In this document: one piece after another, positions 1-4,737 of the stretch | Layout of the letters: each line of letters begins with the position of its first letter | Position numbering within the stretch: the stretch's first letter is position 1 | DNA from: JAEUMW01 sp039807745 | Lineage (GTDB): Bacteria > Pseudomonadota > Gammaproteobacteria > Burkholderiales > JAEUMW01 | Assembly: GCA_039807745.1 (NCBI GenBank) | Contig: JBDHRV010000161.1 | Coordinates: 1 to 7,595 of the forward strand | DNA: 7,595 nucleotides | Direction of reading: 5' to 3' | Notes under the pieces: model-generated | Database searches by the model: none | Told to the model about the DNA's origin: nothing | Seen by the model: the letters and a program-made list of their open reading frames with translations, nothing else | Made by a program: the position numbers and the translations under genes

Positions 1-11
1 CTCGATGACCC

Positions 12-707
12 ATGCTCCAACTGCTGAAACCGCGATTTCTGGAAGTGCTCAAGGCGGTCGCGCCGCTCGTCGCTGCGGTGTGCGTACTGCAGGTCGCGCT
101 CGTCGACGCACCCGTGGAACTGTTTCTCCAGTTCCTGGTTGGATCGGCGCTCGCGATCCTCGGGATGGTGCTGCTCTTTGCGGGAATCGATCTCGGGATC
201 CTGCCGATGGGGAGATTCATCGGCGCCGAGCTCCCGCGCAAGGGCGCGCTTTGGGCGATCCTCACGGTCGCCTTCGCCCTGGGCTTTGCCACCACGGTTG
301 CCGAGCCCGACGTTCTGGTCCTCGCCGGACTGGTCGAAGCGGCCTCACACGGGACGCCCTCCAGGCAAGCTCTCGTCTACGTCATCGCCGTGGGCGTTGG
401 ACTCTTCGCGGCATTGGCGCTCCTGCGCATCGTCTGGGGATTCTCGATGCGCTACCTGCTGGGGGCCGTGTACGCGCTCATGCTCCTGCTCACCTTCCTC
501 GCGCCCGACGAGTTCGTCCCTCTCGCGTATGACGCCGGCAGCGTCACCACGGGAGTGCTGACCGCCCCGGTCATGCTCGCGCTCGCGCTCGGGCTCGCCT
601 CCGTGCTCGCTGGACGCTCGCCCGCATCGGACGGGTTCGGGCTGCTGGGACTCGCATCCGCGGGCCCTATCGTCGTCATCCTGCTCGTGGGAATGCTGCT
701 GCAGTGA
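12..707 (+). CDS. DUF1538 family integral membrane protein (first of a paralogous pair)
   Basis: This is a 231-residue, very hydrophobic protein with about six or seven predicted membrane segments (roughly residues 13-32, 36-60, 79-105, 120-141, 146-164, 182-200 and 208-231). It therefore sits in the inner membrane. Two glycine/acid motifs typical of DUF1538 are visible: GFATTVAEPDV (91-101) and AYDAGSVTTG (172-181). Both recur in the next gene. The function of DUF1538 is unknown; a transporter or channel is a reasonable inference from the topology and the P-II neighbour. The ATG at 12 was chosen because an in-frame TGA lies at 6-8; the ribosome binding site would fall partly outside the window. 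The stop overlaps the GTG start of the next gene by four bases, so translation is probably coupled. The family call is confident; the function is not known. Confidence 0.85.
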   Translation: MLQLLKPRFLEVLKAVAPLVAAVCVLQVALVDAPVELFLQFLVGSALAILGMVLLFAGIDLGILPMGRFIGAELPRKGALWAILTVAFALGFATTVAEPDVLVLAGLVEAASHGTPSRQALVYVIAVGVGLFAALALLRIVWGFSMRYLLGAVYALMLLLTFLAPDEFVPLAYDAGSVTTGVLTAPVMLALALGLASVLAGRSPASDGFGLLGLASAGPIVVILLVGMLLQ

Positions 708-1438
708 GAGACGCGGCCTTCCTCAGCGAGCTCGGCAGCGCAGCCTGGAGCGTCGCGCTGGCGGTGCTGCCCCTCGCGGCGCTGTTCATCATCTTCCAGT
801 TCCTGCTCCTCAAGCTGCCGCGGAAGGAGGTCGCGCGCATTCTGACCGGGGCGCTCGTGACCTCGGCAGGCCTGTTCCTGTTTCTGCTGGGCGTCAGCAT
901 CGGCTTCCTGCCGTTCGGGCGCGCCCTCGGGGAAGCCATCGGGTCGTTGCCCGAGAAATGGCTGCTCCTGCCGTTCGGCGCCCTGCTCGGCTTCGTCACG
1001 ACCTGGGGCGAGCCGGCGGTGCGTATCCTGGCGCACGAGGTCGAGGAAGCCTCCGCCGGGGCCGTGCGGGAGCAGTTGGTCGTGGTTACCATCTGCGTCG
1101 GCGTCGCGGCGGCGGTGGGGATCGGAATGCTCAGGATCGGCTACGCGGTCCCGCTGCTGTGGCTGCTCGTGCCCGGCTACGGACTGGTCATCGCGATGAT
1201 GCGCTTCAGCGAGAGGGGGTTCGTGTCGATCGCCGTGGACGCCGGCGGCGTGGCCACCGGACCGTTGGCCAACACGTTTCTGCTGGCGCTCGCATTCGGC
1301 GCGTCGTCCGCCATGGACGGCCAGGACCCGCTCGTGCACGGGCTGGGCTTAATCGCCCTCATCGCCCTCGCCCCGATCATCTCCCTGATGGCAGTGGGCG
1401 CCCTCGTTCGCTGGAAGGAACGACCCAAGGAGGCCTAG
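704..1438 (+). CDS. DUF1538 family integral membrane protein (second of a paralogous pair)
   Basis: This 244-residue protein has membrane segments at about residues 13-37, 46-69, 85-104, 124-143, 147-167, 188-205 and 214-235. It is a paralogue of the preceding gene: GFVTTWGEPAV (96-106) and VDAGGVATGP (178-187) match the motifs there in the same order and at similar spacing. The C-terminal tail (RWKERPKEA) is basic and probably cytoplasmic. The start is a GTG sharing bases with the upstream stop (GTGA), with no strong Shine-Dalgarno, which points to translational coupling. The two proteins probably form a heteromeric or pseudo-symmetric membrane complex. The P-II gene follows after two bases, so a P-II-regulated transporter is the best guess; the substrate cannot be told from sequence. 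Confidence 0.85.
   Translation: MRDAAFLSELGSAAWSVALAVLPLAALFIIFQFLLLKLPRKEVARILTGALVTSAGLFLFLLGVSIGFLPFGRALGEAIGSLPEKWLLLPFGALLGFVTTWGEPAVRILAHEVEEASAGAVREQLVVVTICVGVAAAVGIGMLRIGYAVPLLWLLVPGYGLVIAMMRFSERGFVSIAVDAGGVATGPLANTFLLALAFGASSAMDGQDPLVHGLGLIALIALAPIISLMAVGALVRWKERPKEA
1427..1433 (+). promoter_or_regulatory. Strong Shine-Dalgarno for the P-II gene
   Basis: AAGGAGG lies seven bases before the ATG at 1441, inside the end of the second DUF1538 gene. It fixes the P-II start. The same frame stays open far upstream, but that stretch is only the out-of-frame shadow of the membrane protein gene. The strong site may allow the regulator to be made in excess over the weakly initiated second membrane protein. 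Confidence 0.85.
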
Positions 1439-1440
1439 AC

Positions 1441-1773
1441 ATGTCGGACCACTCTCTGATCGTCAGCATTGTCGGGAAGGGCTGGGGCAGCACCGTGCTC
1501 GAGGCTTCGGTGGGCGCGGGCGCGCGTGGAGGCACGGTGCTCTTCGGGCGCGGCGCGGGCATCAACGAGCAGGAGAAGATCTTCGGGATGTCGATCGAGC
1601 CGGAGAAGGAGATCGTGCTGACCGTCGTCTACGCGGCGCAGGTCGACACGGTCCTCGAGGAGATCGTCCGCGCCGCGGGCCTGAACGACACGGGCAGGGG
1701 GATCGCGTTCGTGATTCCCGTCGACAAGGTTGTGGGCGTCGCCCACTTCATGCAGCAGGCGCGGCAGGAATAG
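1441..1773 (+). CDS. P-II family regulator-like protein, divergent, associated with DUF1538
   Basis: This 110-residue protein has the size and pattern of the P-II (GlnB/GlnK) family: an N-terminal beta strand (LIVSIVGKGWG), a helix, a strand leading into the T-loop (GTVLFGRGAG at 31-40 through about residue 56), a second ferredoxin-like half (EIVLTVV, then an amphipathic helix 67-80) and a B-loop-like turn NDTGRGIAFVIPVDKVVGV (82-100). P-II proteins are trimers that bind ATP/ADP and 2-oxoglutarate and control transporters and enzymes through the T-loop. Here the T-loop lacks the uridylylated tyrosine, the B-loop is not the canonical TGxxGDGKIF, and the C-loop arginines of GlnB are absent. Ligand and partner may therefore differ from classical GlnB. 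Operon position directly after two DUF1538 genes suggests the membrane proteins are its partner. The family is fairly certain; the ligand is unknown. Confidence 0.85.
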   Translation: MSDHSLIVSIVGKGWGSTVLEASVGAGARGGTVLFGRGAGINEQEKIFGMSIEPEKEIVLTVVYAAQVDTVLEEIVRAAGLNDTGRGIAFVIPVDKVVGVAHFMQQARQE

Positions 1774-1775
1774 TC

Positions 1776-1799
1776 GGCGCGCGGCCCGCGCATGGCGCC
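1776..1799. terminator. Possible hairpin between convergent genes
   Basis: The 71-base gap between the P-II stop and the end of malonyl-CoA decarboxylase holds GC-rich inverted repeats just after the P-II stop. GCGCG at 1779-1783 can pair with CGCGC at 1787-1791 around a GCC loop, or alternatively GGCGC at 1776-1780 with GCGCC at 1795-1799. No T-run follows on either strand, so this is at best a weak or factor-dependent terminator for the converging transcripts. Confidence 0.25.
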
Positions 1800-1844
1800 A
1801 GCTGCAAAGAGGGCGTGAGCAGTAAGCTTGGCCTGCAAGTGACC

Positions 1845-3239
1845 TCAGGGCAGCCTGCGCAGGCCCCGCTTCACCGCATCGCTGATGGTGACGCGACCCT
1901 TGCGGGCGTAGGCCTCGTGGTTCGCCTCGATGTCGCCCAGCTTGTACAGATAGTTCACCATCACGCCTACGGACTGTCGCATCCCGCGCGGTGAGGCGTC
2001 CGCCAGCCAGTTGATGCGCTCGAGGCGCGCGCCGTTGCCCAAGTGGAAGCGGGCGACCGGGTCGAGCGGTCGGCCGGACTCCTTTTCCTCCACCAGATAG
2101 CGCGCCGCGAGATGCGTCACCACCGGCGCGATCAGCGTCGCGGTCCGGTCGTCCTTGGCGAGCTCGCGCTCCATCAAGCGCAAGAGGCCGTCGTAGGGAT
2201 CGCCCGGACCGCCCATGAGCGTGATTGCCTCCTCGGGCCCGAAGAGGCTCGCGTCCTTTGCCTTCAGCCGCGCCTCGAACCACTTGCGGAAGCCCGGCAC
2301 CGGCGACAGCGTCGCGAAGGTCTTGAGCTTCGGCAGTTCCGACGAGAGCTGCTCCACCACCCGCTTGATCAGGAAGTCGCCGAACGACACACCGCGCAGC
2401 CCCGGCTGGGTGTTGGAGATCGAGTAGAAGATGGCCGCCTGCGCCGCCTGCGGATCGGTCCGCGGCGCTGCTTCGTCGAGGAGTGCGTGAACGTTGGACG
2501 CCATTTCCGTCACCAGGGCGATCTCGACGAAGATGAGCGGCTCTTCCGGCATGCGTGGATGGAAGAACGCGTAGCAGCGCCGGTCGGCGTCCATGCGATT
2601 GCGAAGATCGCTCCACGAGCGGATCTCGTGCACGGCCTCGTAGGCGATGAGCTTCTCCAGCAGCGCCGCCGGTGAATGCCACGAGATGCGGCGCAGCTCC
2701 AGGTTGCCGACATCGAACCAGCTCGAGAAGAGCGCGAAGAGCTCTTCGTCGATCACCTCGAGCTCAGGCACCTGACGGATGTAGCGATGCACGTCGGCGC
2801 GCAGGTCCACCAGAAACTTGACACCCTCGGGCAGCAGGTTGAAGTGCCGCAGTATGCGCACGCGTGGGCTCGCCAGCGCATGGCGCAGTTGCGATTCGGC
2901 GCGGCGCCGCGCGCGCGGCTCGGTGGTCGCGTGGTAGGTCGCGATAGCGCGCGCGATGGCTGCTTCGTCGGCACTGAATTCGTCGATGAGCAGCTTCATG
3001 AAGACCTTGCGGCCCTCGTCGCCGAGCTCGGCATAGAGCCCGAGGATCGAAGCGAGGCGGCCCCGGACGGCGGTCTCGCCGCCGATGCCCTCATAGGACG
3101 TCCGCAACATGGTACGCAGCGAGCGCAGCTCCGCGCCCCCGAGCGTGCGGTCTCCGACCGGTGCGAGCTTGCGCTGGCTGCCGGTGAGCCAGTCCCAGAA
3201 AGCGCGCACCCTCGCGGGCGGTGTGAGACGGTCCTTCAT
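1845..3239 (-). CDS. Malonyl-CoA decarboxylase
   Basis: This 464-residue enzyme converts malonyl-CoA to acetyl-CoA and CO2, and is probably cytosolic. It is recognised over its whole length. The N-terminal half (to about residue 180) is the helical oligomerisation domain, including RHFNLLPEGVKFLVDLRAD (131-149). The C-terminal half is the GNAT-like catalytic domain, with SWHSPAALLEKLIAYEAVHEI around 186-206, HPRMPEEPLIFVEIALV (227-243), FYSISNTQPGLRGVSFG (271-287), LSPVPGFRKW (311-320), ARFHLGNGARLERINWLAD (396-414) and GVMVNYLYKL (425-434). The serine in SISNTQ (Ser275) and the histidine in FHLGNG (His399) appear to match the Ser-His pair reported for human MCD. The length fits bacterial forms, and there is no peroxisomal SKL tail. 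The start is supported by GGGAGC nine bases upstream (3249-3254, minus strand). No malonyl-CoA synthetase or malonate transporter lies beside it in this window, so its role could be malonate catabolism or adjusting malonyl-CoA levels. Confidence 0.95.
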   Translation of the reverse strand: MKDRLTPPARVRAFWDWLTGSQRKLAPVGDRTLGGAELRSLRTMLRTSYEGIGGETAVRGRLASILGLYAELGDEGRKVFMKLLIDEFSADEAAIARAIATYHATTEPRARRRAESQLRHALASPRVRILRHFNLLPEGVKFLVDLRADVHRYIRQVPELEVIDEELFALFSSWFDVGNLELRRISWHSPAALLEKLIAYEAVHEIRSWSDLRNRMDADRRCYAFFHPRMPEEPLIFVEIALVTEMASNVHALLDEAAPRTDPQAAQAAIFYSISNTQPGLRGVSFGDFLIKRVVEQLSSELPKLKTFATLSPVPGFRKWFEARLKAKDASLFGPEEAITLMGGPGDPYDGLLRLMERELAKDDRTATLIAPVVTHLAARYLVEEKESGRPLDPVARFHLGNGARLERINWLADASPRGMRQSVGVMVNYLYKLGDIEANHEAYARKGRVTISDAVKRGLRRLP

Positions 3240-3269
3240 CGGTCGATCGCTCCCTGATCTTCGAGGGTG

Positions 3270-3298
3270 CCGATACTTTATCCCAGTGGCGCGTGCAA
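3270..3298 (-). promoter_or_regulatory. Weak candidate promoter for malonyl-CoA decarboxylase
   Basis: Reading the minus strand, TTGCAC (3293-3298) is followed 17 bases later by TATCGG (3270-3275). The stretch between includes an AT-rich GGATAAAG. The -35 matches sigma-70 well and the -10 only in its first three bases. It lies about 30 bases before the start codon and downstream of the Cache gene's terminator, which is where an independent promoter would be expected. Pattern only. Confidence 0.25.
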
Positions 3299-3308
3299 CC
3301 GGACCCCG

Positions 3309-3336
3309 AAAAAGGAAGGGCGGCTCGTGCCGCCCT
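3309..3336 (-). terminator. Rho-independent terminator after the dual-Cache gene
   Basis: On the minus strand, GGGCGGC (complement of 3329-3335) pairs with GCCGCCC (complement of 3318-3324) around a four-base loop. The stem extends by one A-T pair to eight base pairs. It is followed by TTCC and then five T residues (complement of 3309-3313). It begins about 25 bases after the stop codon of the Cache gene and separates that gene from malonyl-CoA decarboxylase. Confidence 0.8.
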
Positions 3337-3360
3337 CCCCGGGGTTCTGGGTGCCCCTCG

Positions 3361-4284
3361 CTACCGCTTCGTGTAGTAGCCGACGCCGACCAGGTAGTCG
3401 TTCACACGCTCGATGTAGGAGTGCTTCGGCTCGACCTTGTTGTTGGCCGGGTTGCGCCAGACGTATTCGTACTCGCCGGCGCCCTTCTTCTCCTTCACGA
3501 TCGCGATCATGTCCTGGATGATGGGCTTGCCGGCCGCATCCTTCATGTCCTTCACGTCCAGCCCGACGAGCCCGGGATTCGCACCCATCGCGTAGTACTT
3601 GCCGTCGTTGATCCCGACCACGAACACGTACAGATCGTAGTGCGAGAAGCGGCCGGACGGCGTGTTGAACGCGGTCAGCGCTTCCTGCGGATTGGCGCGC
3701 AACGCCTCGGTGGCACGCTTGAGCAGGTCGCGCGCCTCTTCCGGCGCCCCGCGCGGCACGTAGTACCCCACCGCGACCACGTTGTTGCCGACGCGCTGCA
3801 CGAGCGAGGTCTTGGATTCGATGTGATTGGTCTGGCGGTTGAGCCAGACGTATTCCACGCTGCCGCTGCCCTTGGTCTTGGCTACCTCTACCATCTCCCG
3901 AATGAGCGGCTTGCCCGCCGCATCCCGCAGGTCGAGCACGTTCATGCCGACCAGTCCCTCGGAAGCGCCGCCATTGGCGTGCATGATGCCCGTGTCGAGA
4001 TCGACGACGAAGACGTAGAGATCGCCCTGGACGAAGCGGCCCTTCTGATTGTTGAAGGCCGCATAGGCAGTCTCGGCGGGATGTTCCTGCAGGTACGCAA
4101 CCGCCTTGTCGAGCAGCGCCTGCGCCTGCTTCTGCGAGCTGCGCGCCACGGTGTGCGTCGCCGGCGACTGTGTCTGGTCGGCCGGGCTGCTACGGTCGCC
4201 CTGCGCGCCGACAGGCGGTGCGACCAGCGCGCCCAGGAGACCAGCGAGCAGCAGTGCGGTACGGGCGAATCGTCTCGAAGTCAT
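3361..4284 (-). CDS. Secreted tandem (dual) single-Cache domain protein
   Basis: This 307-residue protein has a clear Sec signal peptide: MTSRRFAR, then a hydrophobic LLLAGLLGAL core, with likely cleavage after VGA at about residue 27. The mature protein is two consecutive Cache (sCache_2-like) modules, residues about 51-178 and 182-307, clearly duplicated from each other. Shared landmarks are AFN...GRF...DLYVFVV, (E/P)GLVG(M/L)(N/D)V, DAAGKP(L/I)I, Y(V)WxNxxxN and VGYYxxR. Cache modules bind small molecules outside the cytoplasm, often carboxylates, usually as sensor parts of chemoreceptors or kinases. This one has no transmembrane helix after the signal peptide and no cytoplasmic signalling domain, so it is probably a soluble periplasmic binding protein whose partner lies elsewhere. 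GAGG six bases before the ATG (4291-4294, minus strand) supports the start. A terminator follows, so it is likely monocistronic. The ligand is unknown. Confidence 0.88.
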   Translation of the reverse strand: MTSRRFARTALLLAGLLGALVAPPVGAQGDRSSPADQTQSPATHTVARSSQKQAQALLDKAVAYLQEHPAETAYAAFNNQKGRFVQGDLYVFVVDLDTGIMHANGGASEGLVGMNVLDLRDAAGKPLIREMVEVAKTKGSGSVEYVWLNRQTNHIESKTSLVQRVGNNVVAVGYYVPRGAPEEARDLLKRATEALRANPQEALTAFNTPSGRFSHYDLYVFVVGINDGKYYAMGANPGLVGLDVKDMKDAAGKPIIQDMIAIVKEKKGAGEYEYVWRNPANNKVEPKHSYIERVNDYLVGVGYYTKR

Positions 4285-4607
4285 CGTATACCTCGTTCAA
4301 TCAGGCTAGGGTGGAAAGGGGCCATCGCAGAAAGCGCGACCATGCCGGTTTTTTTTGCTGGGCCAGGGTCTTCGTGTTGTCACGCAATGATGCAGTAGCC
4401 AACGCCCGTAAGTCCATTCAGCAGACGCCGTGCCACGACGGCGCGGCGGGCCTGTGCAGTGCCCCGGCTCGCGCAGGCGACGCGGGAGAGTCGGCGCTCC
4501 CGGCCGAACCGGGCCCGATCGCAGCGGTTGGCGGCAGAGCGTACCTGTTGCGCGGGAGGACAACTGTACCGGAGCGAAGCAGGAGGAGGCGATGTTGCGT
4601 CGTGGAC

Positions 4608-4636
4608 TTGATCGACACAGGCAATCGCGGCTAACT
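4608..4636 (+). promoter_or_regulatory. Very weak candidate promoter for the TIR-phosphorylase gene
   Basis: TTGATC (4608-4613) is followed 16-17 bases later by GCTAACT (4630-4636). The -35 is good and the -10 is poor. It would give a leader of about 100 bases before the ATG at 4738. It rests only on pattern and position, and other starts in the region are equally possible. Confidence 0.15.
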
Positions 4637-4723
4637 TGAGGGTTTGCGGCAGGCACGTGCACAGGTCGGCGCGACGCACGACGAAGGCGACGGTGCCTGA
4701 GGGGATTGCCATGCAGCATCGCC

Positions 4724-4730
4724 AGGGAGG
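4724..4730 (+). promoter_or_regulatory. Shine-Dalgarno that fixes the TIR-phosphorylase start
   Basis: AGGGAGG ends seven bases before the ATG at 4738, which is near-ideal spacing. An alternative in-frame ATG at 4711, with GAGGGG at 4699-4704, would add nine residues that do not look like part of the TIR fold. The ATG at 4738 is preferred. A site this good ahead of the TIR domain shows that the TIR part is meant to be translated. Confidence 0.8.
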
Positions 4731-4737
4731 ACGAGCC

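Larger units (their letters stand above)
4285..4737. other. 453-base divergent intergenic region, no supported gene
   Basis: This stretch separates the leftward Cache gene from the rightward TIR-phosphorylase gene and should hold both promoters. Reading frames cross it on both strands, but none resembles a known protein or has convincing start signals. Visible structure: an eight-T tract (4349-4356), conspicuous in such GC-rich DNA, with no strong preceding hairpin, and a small inverted repeat CCCGG-ccgaa-CCGGG (4499-4513). The sequence nearest the TIR gene, 4612-4737, is open in its frame, because the last in-frame stop before 4738 is the TGA at 4609-4611. No tRNA, riboswitch or mobile-element remnant was recognised. 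Confidence 0.6.

Noticed and set aside
958..1440. Extension of the P-II frame upstream to 958
   Set aside because: This part is only an out-of-frame reading of the second DUF1538 gene. The Shine-Dalgarno at 1427-1433 and family length place the start at 1441.
1435..2682. A 415-codon minus-strand frame spanning the P-II gene and the C-terminal half of malonyl-CoA decarboxylase
   Set aside because: It is out of frame with the decarboxylase and antisense to P-II. The translation is Arg/Gly/Ala-rich with no family resemblance.
4321..4357. Plus-strand terminator ending in the T8 tract
   Set aside because: Only a four-base stem (TCGC/GCGA, 4325-4328 with 4336-4339) can be found, and it is not next to the T-run. 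No plus-strand gene ends there.
3109..4398. A 429-codon plus-strand frame opposite the dual-Cache gene
   Set aside because: It is antisense to a gene with a signal peptide, duplicated domains and a terminator; the translation is a compositional shadow.
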